From: CAMLDH01 sp966250375
GTDB lineage: Bacteria; Pseudomonadota; Gammaproteobacteria; Burkholderiales; Burkholderiaceae_D
Direction: 5' to 3'
NCBI GenBank assembly: GCA_966250375.1
Contig: CBINHE010000009.1
Span: 6,200-70,199, forward strand
DNA: 64,000 bases
Positions 18,362 to 27,091 of the stretch are shown here, one piece after another (the stretch's first letter is position 1; each line of letters starts with the position of its first letter). The position numbers were made by a program, and so were the translations under genes. The notes beneath the pieces were generated by a model, which saw only the letters and a list, made by a program, of their open reading frames with translations, was not told the origin of the DNA and did not search any database.

Positions 18362-20098
18362 ATGCTCGCTTCACAAAAACAACAAATCATCGACCTGTTC
18401 CAGGCCGCGCTCGCGCCGATCGTAGCCGGCACGGATTTGCAACCCGTCGTCATCCTAGAACGCCCGCGCGACCCGTCGCATGGCGATATCGCATGTAATA
18501 TCGCCATGCAATTGGCGAAGCCGCTGAAAAAAAATCCGCGCGAACTGGCGCAGGCATTGGTCGCAGCGGTGTTGGCGAATCCCGCCAAAGATGATCTGGT
18601 TGAGTCCGTCGACATCGCCGGTCCCGGCTTCATCAATTTGCGCATATCGGCGGCCGCCAGGCAGGCCGTGGTCAAAACGATATTGAAGGACGGCCCGCAA
18701 TTCGGCAAAAGCGCGGCCAATGCTGGTAAAAAAGTCTTGATCGAATTCGTATCCGCCAATCCGACCGGGCCGTTGCATGTCGGCCATGGCCGGCAGGGCG
18801 CGTTGGGCGATGCGCTATCGTCGTTGTATCAGTCGCAAGGCTTCGATGTCACGCGCGAGTTTTATTACAACGATGCCGGTGTGCAGATCGCGACTCTTGC
18901 GTCCTCGGTGCAAGCGCGCGCCAAGGGCCTCAAGCCGGGGGACGCGGACTGGCCGGAGTCAGCTTATAACGGCGACTATATCGCCGATATCGCGGCCGAT
19001 TTCCTTGCCGGGAAAACGGTCGCCGCCAGCGATGGTGCGCCAGCCACCGCCAGCGGCGATGTGGACGACATCGAATCGATCCGCAAATTCGCGGTGACCT
19101 ATTTACGGCGTGAACAAGACCTCGATTTGCAGGTGTTCGGGGTCAAATTCGACAACTACTATCTGGAATCGTCGCTGTACAGCGATGGCAAGGTCGAAGC
19201 TACCGTCGCCGCGCTGATCAAGGCCGGCAAGACCTATGAGCAGGATGGCGCGCTGTGGTTGCGCACCACCGAATACGGTGACGACAAAGACCGCGTGATG
19301 AGAAAAACTGACGGCACCTATACCTACTTCGTGCCCGACGTTGCGTACCACATCAACAAATGGCAGCGCGGTTTCGGCAAGGTTATCAATGTCCAGGGCA
19401 GCGACCACCACGGCACGGTTGCGCGCGTGCGCGCCGGCCTGCAAGCAGTCAATATCGGCATTTCGCAAGGCTATCCCGACTATGTGCTGCACAAGATGGT
19501 CACCGTGATGAAAAACGGCGAAGAAGTCAAAATCTCGAAGCGGGCCGGATCATACGTAACGGTGCGCGACCTGATCGAATGGTCGGCTGGCGACGCGACG
19601 ACCGAAGACGGTACGCGCGATCTCACGCGCGGTCGCGACGCGGTGCGTTTTTTCCTGATTTCACGCAAGGCCGACACCGAATTCGTGTTTGATGTCGATC
19701 TGGCATTGGCACGCTCGGATGAAAATCCGGTGTATTACGTGCAGTATGCGCATGCGCGCATCTGTTCGGTGCTGGCGCAATGGGGTGGCGACGAAGCGAC
19801 GCTGAATGCAATTGCCGATCTGTCACCGTTGACCGCGCCACGTGAAGCGAGCTTGTTGGCGAAACTGGCGGAATATCCGGAAATGCTGCAAAAAGCGCTT
19901 GAAGAACTGGGGCCGCATCAGGTAGCGTTCTATCTTCGTGATTTGTCCGGCGAGTTGCATAGCTACTACAATGCGGAGCGGGTGCTGGTCGATGACGTGT
20001 CCACCAAAATGGCGCGGCTGGCGTTAATGAGTGCAACACGGCAGGTTTTGCGTAACGGTTTGGCGTTGATCGGCGTATCGGCGCCGACGAGGATGTAA
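18362..20098 (+). CDS. argS: Arginyl-tRNA synthetase
   Basis: About 578 residues from the ATG at 18362 (MLASQKQQIIDLFQ); an upstream in-frame GTG at 18338 would add eight residues without family support. The class I HIGH signature appears as HVGHGRQGA after EFVSANPTGPL, and the KMSKS-like region as KISKRAGSYVTVRDL. The C-terminal anticodon-binding domain ends ATRQVLRNGLALIGVSAPTRM. The enzyme charges tRNA-Arg. It leads a compact cluster argS, SPOR-domain gene, dsbA, with gaps of 10 and 15 bases. Confidence 0.97.
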   Translation: MLASQKQQIIDLFQAALAPIVAGTDLQPVVILERPRDPSHGDIACNIAMQLAKPLKKNPRELAQALVAAVLANPAKDDLVESVDIAGPGFINLRISAAARQAVVKTILKDGPQFGKSAANAGKKVLIEFVSANPTGPLHVGHGRQGALGDALSSLYQSQGFDVTREFYYNDAGVQIATLASSVQARAKGLKPGDADWPESAYNGDYIADIAADFLAGKTVAASDGAPATASGDVDDIESIRKFAVTYLRREQDLDLQVFGVKFDNYYLESSLYSDGKVEATVAALIKAGKTYEQDGALWLRTTEYGDDKDRVMRKTDGTYTYFVPDVAYHINKWQRGFGKVINVQGSDHHGTVARVRAGLQAVNIGISQGYPDYVLHKMVTVMKNGEEVKISKRAGSYVTVRDLIEWSAGDATTEDGTRDLTRGRDAVRFFLISRKADTEFVFDVDLALARSDENPVYYVQYAHARICSVLAQWGGDEATLNAIADLSPLTAPREASLLAKLAEYPEMLQKALEELGPHQVAFYLRDLSGELHSYYNAERVLVDDVSTKMARLALMSATRQVLRNGLALIGVSAPTRM

Positions 20099-20108
20099 TT
20101 GGAGAAGT

Positions 20109-20726
20109 ATGGTCAACCATAGCAAGAAGCAGACAGGCGGCATCTTATTGGGCATGATTATCGGGCTGGTGGTCGGCCTCGGGATTGCTGTCGTGGTGGC
20201 GGTCGCGATTACCAAAACCTCGCTGCCTTTCATGAACAAGTCGGGCAAGGTCGAGAAGTCGGAACTGACCGCCGGTCAGATCGCCGATCCCAACAGGCCC
20301 ATGTACGGCAACAAGAATGCGGCGAAAGAAGCGGCAAAGGCGTTCGTCAAGGAGGCCGAAGCGCCGCCATCAATGAGTGAGGCCAAGCTGGACACCGACA
20401 AGCCGAAGGCTAGCGTCAAGCAGGCTAACGTCACAGTGGCCGATCCGACCGACAAGACAGCAATGCAGAAGCCCGATGGCGGCGATGGCAAGCAGGTCTA
20501 TTTTCTGCAAGCCGGCGCGTTCCGCGAACAGGCGGATGCGGAGAGCATCAAGGCCAAATTGGCGCTGCAAGGTTTCGAAGCGAATATTTCCGAAAAAACC
20601 TCCGACAACGGCCCGCTCTATCGCGTACGGCTCGGCCCGTTCAACCAGCTTGATGCGATGAACCGCGTGCGCAGCAAATTGTCTGACGGCGGCATGGATG
20701 TCGCAGTCGTGCGCATTGCAAAATAA
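20109..20726 (+). CDS. SPOR-domain membrane protein
   Basis: 205 residues. One N-terminal transmembrane helix (GILLGMIIGLVVGLGIAVVVAVAI), a low-complexity Lys/Ala/Asp-rich periplasmic linker, and a C-terminal SPOR domain (YFLQAGAFREQADAESIKAKLALQGFEANI, then PLYRVRLGPFNQLDAMNRVRSKL). SPOR domains bind denuded septal glycan, so a role at the division site or in peptidoglycan turnover is likely, as for FtsN-like and DedD-like proteins. The argS-SPOR-dsbA order is common in Burkholderiales. Confidence 0.92.
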   Translation: MVNHSKKQTGGILLGMIIGLVVGLGIAVVVAVAITKTSLPFMNKSGKVEKSELTAGQIADPNRPMYGNKNAAKEAAKAFVKEAEAPPSMSEAKLDTDKPKASVKQANVTVADPTDKTAMQKPDGGDGKQVYFLQAGAFREQADAESIKAKLALQGFEANISEKTSDNGPLYRVRLGPFNQLDAMNRVRSKLSDGGMDVAVVRIAK

Positions 20727-20741
20727 CCTGAAAGGAACTGT

Positions 20742-21410
20742 ATGCGTTTTCTTAAACATCTGTTGGCAGCAATGAGCCTGAGCCTGGTCGCGCTAGCGGC
20801 AAGTGCGTCGCCTGCGGATCCGCAAAACGGTTTGGATTACCGGACGCTCGCCAAATCGCAGCAAACCGATTCGGGCAAGAAAGTCGAAGTCATCGAATTT
20901 TTTTCATATGCGTGCCCGCATTGCAGCGTATTGGAGCCCTCGTTGGCGGACTGGGTAAAGAAGCAGGGTGACAATATTGTTTTCAAGCGCATACCGGTCG
21001 GCTTCCGTCCACAGTGGGTACCGCTGCAGCACTTGTATTACTCACTTGAGGCAATGGGCAAAGTGGATGAATTGAACAAAAAAGTTTTCCACGCAATTCA
21101 TGTCGAACGGCAAACCTTTGAAAACGAGGGAGCAATCGCCGATTTCATCGCCAAGCAAGGTATCGATAGAAAGAAATTCCTCGATTTATATAACTCGTTC
21201 GGGGTGCAGGCCAAAGTCCGCCGCGTCGAGCAATTGCAGGAGGCCTACAAGGTTGATGGCGTGCCCATGATCGTGATTGATGGCCGTTTCGTAACCGCAC
21301 CGTCGATCGTGGGTGCCAGCATTGGCAATCAACCGGAGCAGGTACTGGTTGCTGCAACGCTGCAGGTAATGGATGGACTGGTGGCCAAGGTCGGCAAGGA
21401 ACGCAAGTAA
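20742..21410 (+). CDS. dsbA: Periplasmic thiol:disulfide oxidoreductase DsbA
   Basis: 222 residues. A signal peptide (MRFLKHLLAAMSLSLVALAASASP) is followed by the thioredoxin-fold active site CPHC at residues 58-61 in FFSYACPHCSVLEP. The cis-Pro loop is VDGVPMIVIDGRF. It introduces disulfides into exported proteins. AAAGGAAC lies just upstream of the ATG, 15 bases after the SPOR-domain gene, so it is the third gene of that unit, and a strong intrinsic terminator follows. Confidence 0.95.
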   Translation: MRFLKHLLAAMSLSLVALAASASPADPQNGLDYRTLAKSQQTDSGKKVEVIEFFSYACPHCSVLEPSLADWVKKQGDNIVFKRIPVGFRPQWVPLQHLYYSLEAMGKVDELNKKVFHAIHVERQTFENEGAIADFIAKQGIDRKKFLDLYNSFGVQAKVRRVEQLQEAYKVDGVPMIVIDGRFVTAPSIVGASIGNQPEQVLVAATLQVMDGLVAKVGKERK

Positions 21411-21449
21411 TCACAAGAGGATGCCCGAGCGGCATCAACCAAACCAATC

Positions 21450-21482
21450 AAGTCCGTCACTCGCGAGAGGGCGGACTTTTTT
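21450..21482 (+). terminator. Intrinsic terminator after dsbA
   Basis: AAGTCCG (21450-21456) pairs with CGGACTT (21472-21478) and the stem extends inwards through a G-T pair; six T residues run to 21482. A second small hairpin (GATGCC/GGCATC, 21420-21436) precedes it. The element ends the argS-SPOR-dsbA unit only two bases before the first possible SDR start, so the SDR gene must rely on read-through or on a start of transcription inside this region. Confidence 0.88.
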
Positions 21483-21495
21483 AATGAGAAAAACC

Positions 21496-22299
21496 ATGAC
21501 TCGTGTATTCATCACCGGTGCGTCAAGCGGCATTGGCGCGGCATTAGCAAAACGCTACGCCGAAGAGGGTGCAACGCTGGGATTGGTCGCGCGCCGGCAG
21601 CATTGCCTGGAACAATTGGCCGCCAGTTTGCCGCACCCTGAGCGCCACCGCATCTATGCCCTCGATGTCACCGACCATGCGGCATTGGCGGCAGCGGCGG
21701 CTGACTTCATCGGCGCGCTGGGCGGCGCCGATGTGGTGATTGCCAATGCCGGCATTTCGCAAGGTACCCTGACCGAATATGCGGAAGATATGGCGGTGTT
21801 CGAGCGCATCGTCGCAACCAATTTGCTGGCAACGGTGGCGACCTTCGCGCCGTTCATCGCGACGCTGAAAGCACAGGCGCAAGCGGGCAGCCGCGCTTGC
21901 CGCCTGGTCGGTATCGCCAGCGTGGCCGGCATTCGCGGATTACCTGGTGCAGAAGCGTATAGCGCATCGAAGGCGGCAGTAATCAGCTATTGCGAGTCGT
22001 TGCGGATCGAATTGAGAAGCAGTGGCGTGAAGGTGATCACGATCGTGCCGGGTTATATCGATACGCCGATGACGCAAGTAAACAGCTATCGGATGCCATT
22101 CCTGATGGCGGCGGAAAAATTCGCGGCCAATGTCGTTGCGCAAATCGACGCCGGCAGCAGCTACCGCGTCATTCCGTGGCAGATGGGCGTGGTTGCCAAG
22201 CTGCTGCGGCTACTGCCGAACTGGGCCTATGATTTTTTATTATCCAAAGCGCCACACAAGGCGCGCACCGCATCCGGCATCCAGAATCCACAGCCATAA
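21496..22299 (+). CDS. Short-chain dehydrogenase/reductase
   Basis: About 267 residues from the ATG at 21496 (MTRVFITGASSGIGAALAKRY); an ATG at 21484 would add four residues. The TGASSGIG cofactor motif, the NAG motif (VVIANAGIS) and the catalytic Ser/YxxxK (GIASVAG, then AYSASKAAV) are all present, so it is a classical SDR. The C-terminus (LLRLLPNWAYDFLLSKAPHKAR) is amphipathic, as in membrane-associated SDRs of the YqjQ/DltE-like group. Substrate unknown. Confidence 0.88.
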   Translation: MTRVFITGASSGIGAALAKRYAEEGATLGLVARRQHCLEQLAASLPHPERHRIYALDVTDHAALAAAAADFIGALGGADVVIANAGISQGTLTEYAEDMAVFERIVATNLLATVATFAPFIATLKAQAQAGSRACRLVGIASVAGIRGLPGAEAYSASKAAVISYCESLRIELRSSGVKVITIVPGYIDTPMTQVNSYRMPFLMAAEKFAANVVAQIDAGSSYRVIPWQMGVVAKLLRLLPNWAYDFLLSKAPHKARTASGIQNPQP

Positions 22300-22382
22300 G
22301 GCTGACCGACACCAGCGGCCAGCTACACGCAATTCACTTGGACGGAATCGCTATTGCGGCGCGAGATCGATTCAGATTGGTA

Positions 22383-22802
22383 TTACTTTTGGCGATTATT
22401 GATACGCACCAGCATGCGGATGACTTCGCGCGCAATCATGCGATGGTGCTCATCCAGATGCTGCAAGTCCGCGATCAGCTTTACATCGTCGGATTCAAAG
22501 CGTGGCGATGACTCGGAGGTGCTGCCGTCAGCGTGGCGTTGCGTTTGCAGTCCGTCGCCGCCGAAGCGCAGCCACTCGGCAGGCACGCCTAGCCATTGGG
22601 CCAGGATACGCAATTTTTCCTGAGTGGGAATAGCTTCGCCTACCAGCCATTTGCGCGCGGCATGGACTGTAATCGGAGGACCCGAAAAGCGAATATTGAA
22701 TTCGCGTGCCAATTGGGTTGGACTGTCCGGGGAGTAATCCGCGTTTCTCAGAGCTTGCTGCAAGCGCTCGCTGAAATCTTCTCGTTCGATGGATGCTTTC
22801 AT
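22383..22802 (-). CDS. XRE-like helix-turn-helix transcriptional regulator
   Basis: 139 residues. The N-terminal part (FSERLQQALRNADYSPDSPTQLAREFNIRF...PITVHAARKWLVGEAIPTQEKLRILAQWLGVPAEWLRFG) has the helix-turn-helix layout of phage-repressor-like regulators common in Burkholderiales. The C-terminal part is an acidic, helical region (VKLIADLQHLDEHHRMIAREVIRML). Target genes cannot be told; it faces away from the liuR gene, leaving about 420 bases between the two. Confidence 0.8.
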   Translation of the reverse strand: MKASIEREDFSERLQQALRNADYSPDSPTQLAREFNIRFSGPPITVHAARKWLVGEAIPTQEKLRILAQWLGVPAEWLRFGGDGLQTQRHADGSTSESSPRFESDDVKLIADLQHLDEHHRMIAREVIRMLVRINNRQK

Positions 22803-23224
22803 TATCGCGAACTATTCCATGTCGGCACGTGACAGTCAGTTTTTTCGTGACAGGAACTTTTTGTGACCGGAAATTTCGCGCCATTATTCGCCTTTGCAAG
22901 CCGGCGCCACACGTCTTTTTAATATAGACGGTGCGAGGTCAAAATCAATAGCGCATTTCTCAGAGAGTTTTAAAACGAATGACGTTGGCCCCTTCCATGT
23001 TGCGTCGCAAAACGGTTTGTCATGCGATAGCAGCATCAATGTGTCATTCAATTCAAGTGGATTCATCGAGTTGTCAAAATCAAGATACGCATCGGCTTGC
23101 ATTTTGAACAGGCGCGCTACAATAGAGTTGACGTTAACGTTAACTGTCATTCTAAACACAACCCGATTTATTACCGCATGCGCCGCATAGGGGCGTATTG
23201 CTTATTGAACCCAACATCGCCACC
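22803..23224. other. Intergenic region between XRE regulator and liuR
   Basis: About 420 bases with two overlapping frames on opposite strands (22884-23159 minus and 22894-23190 plus), neither with family features nor a good ribosome site; I regard both as chance. The right part contains the palindrome at 23128-23143 described separately. Divergent promoters for both regulators must lie here. Confidence 0.5.
23128..23143. promoter_or_regulatory. Putative LiuR operator upstream of liuR
   Basis: TTGACGTTAACGTTAA, with an inner perfect palindrome AACGTT-type core (ACGTTAACGT), 82 bases before the liuR start. The same half-sites occur in inverted orientation before liuA (23729-23744), TTGACGTTTACGTAAC when read on the minus strand. 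This fits the described LiuR-type MerR motif with TTGACGT/ACGTAA half-sites and suggests autoregulation. Inference from pattern only. Confidence 0.65.
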
Positions 23225-23680
23225 ATGCCTACCTATACCATCACTGAACTGGCGCGCGAATTCGACATAACGCCACGCGCGATTCGCTTTTACGAAGATC
23301 AAGGCTTGATCAGCCCCAAGCGCGAAGGTGCCGGAGGCCGCACCCGCGTATATTCGGCGCGTGAGCGTACGCGTCTGAAGCTGACCTTGCGCGGCAAGCG
23401 GCTCGGCCTGACGCTGTCCGAAATCAAGAGTCTGGTGGACATGTATGAATCGCCGAAGGATTCGAATGTGCAAATGAAGCGTTTTCTAACTGTGCTGGCG
23501 CGGCATCGCGAAACGCTCGAGCAGCAGCGCGAGGATATCGAAGTGACTTTGGCCGAGATTGCCATGCACGAAGACGAATGCCGACGCATGCTGGAAGGCG
23601 GGACGGCGAAGAAAGCCCAGCCGGTGTTGCGCACCATCGCCAAAAAGCCGGTTTCCAAACGCAGCAAGGAGGCGGCTTGA
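23225..23680 (+). CDS. liuR: MerR-family regulator LiuR
   Basis: About 151 residues from the ATG at 23225 (MPTYTITELAREFDITPRAIRFYEDQGLISPKREG), the MerR winged helix. The dimerisation coiled coil (MKRFLTVLARHRETLEQQREDIEVTLAEIAMHEDECRRML) follows; no Cys metal site of the CueR/MerR kind is present, in line with a metabolite sensor. LiuR controls branched-chain acid (leucine/isovalerate) catabolism in proteobacteria. Immediately upstream of liuA, with a matching palindrome before each gene. A start at 23198 is possible but less like the family. Confidence 0.9.
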   Translation: MPTYTITELAREFDITPRAIRFYEDQGLISPKREGAGGRTRVYSARERTRLKLTLRGKRLGLTLSEIKSLVDMYESPKDSNVQMKRFLTVLARHRETLEQQREDIEVTLAEIAMHEDECRRMLEGGTAKKAQPVLRTIAKKPVSKRSKEAA

Positions 23681-23728
23681 AGGTTTCGGTCACCTGCAGC
23701 AAGCGCAGCCACCGGAATTTGCTTTACG

Positions 23729-23744
23729 GTTACGTAAACGTCAA
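23729..23744. promoter_or_regulatory. Putative LiuR operator upstream of liuA
   Basis: GTTACGTAAACGTCAA, 63 bases before the liuA start; its reverse complement TTGACGTTTACGTAAC shares TTGACGTT-ACGT with the site before liuR. No similar site was found before aceK, the thiolase or liuB, so the rest of the region may be transcribed from liuA or controlled otherwise. Confidence 0.65.
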
Positions 23745-23807
23745 TTCGAGGTATGATTTTACATCCCGAAATCCACTCGTAATTTTCCCTTGAAAATGGA
23801 GGACGAC

Positions 23808-24992
23808 ATGATCCATTTGCCCGGCTTGACCTTTGACCATGGCGAAGACATCGCCGCCCTGCGCGAAACCATCCAGCAATTCGCGCAAGCCGAAATCGCG
23901 CCGCGCGCTGCCGAAATCGACCGCGCCGACCAGTTCCCGATGGATCTGTGGCGCAAGATGGGCGCCCTCGGCATCCTCGGTATTACTGTCGAAGAAGAAT
24001 TCGGCGGCGCCGCGATGGGTTATCTCGCGCACATCGTTGCGATGGAAGAAATCTCGCGCGCATCGGCCTCGGTTGGTCTGTCGTACGGGGCGCATTCGAA
24101 CCTGTGCGTGAACCAAATTCGCCGCAACGGTACGTCGGAACAACGCGCAAAATACCTGCCGAAGCTGGTGTCCGGTGAATACATCGGCGCACTCGCCATG
24201 TCGGAGCCGAATGCCGGTTCCGATGTGGTCAGCATGAAATTGCGTGCCGATTGGAAGGGCGACCGCTGGGTGCTGAACGGTACCAAGATGTGGATCACCA
24301 ATGGGCCGGACGCTGACGTGCTGGTGGTGTATGCGAAAAACGATTTGGATGCCGGTCCGCACGGCATGACCGCTTTCCTGGTTGAAAAGAATTTCAAGGG
24401 TTTTTCCATCGCGCAAAAACTCGACAAGCTCGGCATGCGCGGCTCGTCCACCGGCGAGCTGGTATTCCAGGATTGCGAAGTGCCGGCCGAAAATGTGCTG
24501 GGCGGCTTGGGCAAAGGTGTCAATGTGCTGATGTCCGGCCTTGATTTCGAGCGTGCCGTATTGTCCGGTGGGCCGCTGGGCATCATGCAAGCCTGCATGG
24601 ATGTGGTCGTGCCGTATATCCATGATCGCAGGCAGTTCGGCCAGCCGATCGGCGAATTCCAGCTCATGCAAGGGAAGATCGCTGATATGTATTCGACCAT
24701 GATGGCGTGCAAAGCCTATGTGTATGCAGTTGGCCAGGCATGCGACCGGGCCGTGACGCCGGAGGCGGTGCGCGCGATCCGCAAGGATGCCGCTGGTGCG
24801 ATTCTGTACTCGGCGGAAAAAGCGACATGGATGGCAGGTGAAACGATCCAGGTTATGGGCGGCAATGGCTATATCAATGAATATCCGGCCGGCCGTTTGT
24901 GGCGCGACGCGAAGTTGTATGAGATCGGCGCTGGCACCAGTGAAATCCGGCGCATGTTGATCGGACGCGAATTGTTTGAAGAGACAAAATGA
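23808..24992 (+). CDS. liuA: Isovaleryl-CoA dehydrogenase
   Basis: About 394 residues from the ATG at 23808, chosen because TGGAGGAC lies just upstream; the frame opens at 23790 with six more residues. Motifs: GLSYGAHSNLCVNQI, the FAD-binding ALAMSEPNAGSDVVSMKLRA and KMWITNGPDADVLVVYAK, and the catalytic-base position typical of isovaleryl-CoA dehydrogenases, Glu in GLDFERAVLSGGPLGIMQ. C-terminus GAGTSEIRRMLIGREL. It oxidises isovaleryl-CoA to 3-methylcrotonyl-CoA in leucine breakdown, passing electrons to ETF. It follows liuR. Confidence 0.95.
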   Translation: MIHLPGLTFDHGEDIAALRETIQQFAQAEIAPRAAEIDRADQFPMDLWRKMGALGILGITVEEEFGGAAMGYLAHIVAMEEISRASASVGLSYGAHSNLCVNQIRRNGTSEQRAKYLPKLVSGEYIGALAMSEPNAGSDVVSMKLRADWKGDRWVLNGTKMWITNGPDADVLVVYAKNDLDAGPHGMTAFLVEKNFKGFSIAQKLDKLGMRGSSTGELVFQDCEVPAENVLGGLGKGVNVLMSGLDFERAVLSGGPLGIMQACMDVVVPYIHDRRQFGQPIGEFQLMQGKIADMYSTMMACKAYVYAVGQACDRAVTPEAVRAIRKDAAGAILYSAEKATWMAGETIQVMGGNGYINEYPAGRLWRDAKLYEIGAGTSEIRRMLIGRELFEETK

Positions 24993-25219
24993 CACATGTT
25001 TTTGCCATGGTGCATTTTTAAAATCGCACATACTATTCAACATGAGCACACTTCTCATCACGCCCCCGTTACGCCAGCATGGCTCGCTATCGAGGGCGCT
25101 TGGCAAGGAGGTATGCTCAAAATGAAAAACCTGCAGCTGTCCGGCCTCTTCAAGCTGTGCGGTATCGGCACGGATTTGGCTAAACCAGTAATGTGGAAAA
25201 TTCGATTCGGGCTTTAAAG

Positions 25220-27019
25220 ATGCCGCACACCACCTTCCCAAAACTCTTATCCTCACAAATCGCGTTCGATACCGCGCGCACCATCCTCGACGGTTTCGAC
25301 AAGCATTACCGTTTGTTCCGCGAAGCGAGCCGCGATGCGAAACGCTACTTCGAGGAAAGCGACTGGAAAACCGCGCAGGCTCATGCCAGGGCACGTATTG
25401 CCTTTTATGACACGCGCGTGCAGGAATGCGTGCATGTGCTGGAAGACGAATATGACCAGGAAGACCTGACCGACGATGTGTGGCGCGAGGTCAAGCTGCA
25501 TTACATTGGCTTGCTGACCAACCATAAACAGCCCGAACTGGCGGAAACGTTTTTCAATTCGGTATGCTGCAATATCCTGCACCGTGCATATTTCCATAAC
25601 GACTTCATTTTTGTGCGGCCCGCGGTATCAACCGAATACATCGACACGGAAGAACTGGCGCCCACCTATCGTGTGTATTACCCGAGCAAGGATGGCTTGC
25701 ATTTTGCGTTGAAGCGCATCGTCACCAATTTTCAGCTCAAATGTCCGTTTGCCGATCTCGAACGTGACATCGGCTTTGTCGAAGAACGCTTGCGTGGCAT
25801 GTTTGGGGCGGACTTGCTGGAGCCGAACCATCAAATCCAGGTGCTTGCAAGCTTGTTCTATCGTAACAAGGGTGCCTATATCGTCGGCAAAGGCATCAAC
25901 GGCAACCGCGAATATCCATTCGTATTGCCGATTTTGCATAACCGCAAGGGCGGCCTGATTCTCGATACGGTGCTATTCGATCCGCGATTGATCACGGTGC
26001 TGTTCTCGTTCACGCGCGCGTATTTCATGGTCGACATGGAAGTGCCATCCGCGTATGTGCAATTCCTGCGCAGCCTTATGCCGAACAAGCCGCGTAGCGA
26101 AATTTATACGATTCTCGGTTTGCAAAAGCTGGGCAAGGCGCTGTTTTATCGCGATTTTCTGCGCCACCTGAAACACTCGTCTGACCGCTTTGAAGCGGCA
26201 CCCGGTATCCGCGGCTTGGTGATGGTGGTATTTGCGTTGCCGTCGTTCCCGTATGTCTTCAAGGTAATCAAGGATTATTTTCCGCCTCCGAAAGAAACCA
26301 CGCGCGCGATCGTGAAAGAAAAGTACTTGCTGGTGAAAAACCACGATCGCGTCGGCCGCATGGCCGATACGCTTGAATATTCAAATGTCGCGTTTCCGCG
26401 CTCGCGATTTTCAGAAGAATTGCTGGCGGAGCTGAAAGAAGTCGCACCATCGATCGTCGAAGAAGAAGGCGATGAAATCGTGATCAAGCATGTATATATC
26501 GAGCGTCGCATGATGCCGCTCAATATTTTTCTGAATAATGCAGAAAAACGCGGCGACGAAGCCGCAGTCGAGCACGGCGTGAAAGAATACGGAAATGCAA
26601 TCAAAGAATTGGTCGGCGTCAATATCTTCCCTGGAGATATGTTGTATAAGAACTTTGGTGTGACGCGTCATGGCCGTGTGGTGTTTTACGATTACGATGA
26701 AATCGAATACATCACCGACTGCAATTTCCGCAAGATTCCCGCGCCGCACAATGAAGAGGAAGAAATGTCGGCAGAACCGTGGTACCCAATCGCCAAAAAC
26801 GATGTGTTCCCGGAACAGCTTGGCACTTTCCTGCTCGGGAATCCGACCGTGAAAAAGTATTTCATGAAGCATCACGCCGACCTGCTTACGCCGGAGTTTT
26901 GGCAGGCACGCAAGCAACGGATCTTGGAAGGCTATATCGATGACGTTTTCCCGTATCCGCCAGAATTACGTTTCAGTTATCAGGCAAATTTATCCATCCC
27001 GTCAGCGCAAGCGGCGTAA
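25220..27019 (+). CDS. aceK: Isocitrate dehydrogenase kinase/phosphatase
   Basis: About 599 residues from the ATG at 25220 (MPHTTFPKLLSSQIAFDTARTILDGFDKHYR); a longer start at 25193 exists. Hallmarks of AceK: AETFFNSVCCNILHRAYFHNDFIFVRPAVSTEYI, RKGGLILDTVLFDP, and the kinase active region GDMLYKNFGVTRHGRVVFYDYDEIEYITDCNFRKIP. AceK reversibly phosphorylates isocitrate dehydrogenase and directs carbon to the glyoxylate shunt. Here it sits inside the leucine catabolic region rather than beside aceBA, which makes sense for growth on acetyl-CoA-yielding substrates, and this order is known in Burkholderiales. Confidence 0.97.
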   Translation: MPHTTFPKLLSSQIAFDTARTILDGFDKHYRLFREASRDAKRYFEESDWKTAQAHARARIAFYDTRVQECVHVLEDEYDQEDLTDDVWREVKLHYIGLLTNHKQPELAETFFNSVCCNILHRAYFHNDFIFVRPAVSTEYIDTEELAPTYRVYYPSKDGLHFALKRIVTNFQLKCPFADLERDIGFVEERLRGMFGADLLEPNHQIQVLASLFYRNKGAYIVGKGINGNREYPFVLPILHNRKGGLILDTVLFDPRLITVLFSFTRAYFMVDMEVPSAYVQFLRSLMPNKPRSEIYTILGLQKLGKALFYRDFLRHLKHSSDRFEAAPGIRGLVMVVFALPSFPYVFKVIKDYFPPPKETTRAIVKEKYLLVKNHDRVGRMADTLEYSNVAFPRSRFSEELLAELKEVAPSIVEEEGDEIVIKHVYIERRMMPLNIFLNNAEKRGDEAAVEHGVKEYGNAIKELVGVNIFPGDMLYKNFGVTRHGRVVFYDYDEIEYITDCNFRKIPAPHNEEEEMSAEPWYPIAKNDVFPEQLGTFLLGNPTVKKYFMKHHADLLTPEFWQARKQRILEGYIDDVFPYPPELRFSYQANLSIPSAQAA

Positions 27020-27091
27020 ATTTTAATCATTGCGGGAAAGAGTCAAGTGCAGGCTAGGCTCCATCTCCAACAACTTAAAGGAAGAAATGTC

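Noticed and set aside
22884..23190. Two opposite small frames between the XRE regulator and liuR
   Set aside because: No ribosome site, no family features, and they overlap the region needed for the regulator promoters.
23730..25394. 554-codon open frame on the minus strand
   Set aside because: It lies entirely antisense to liuA and its flank, has no family features and composition typical of a GC-rich shadow frame.
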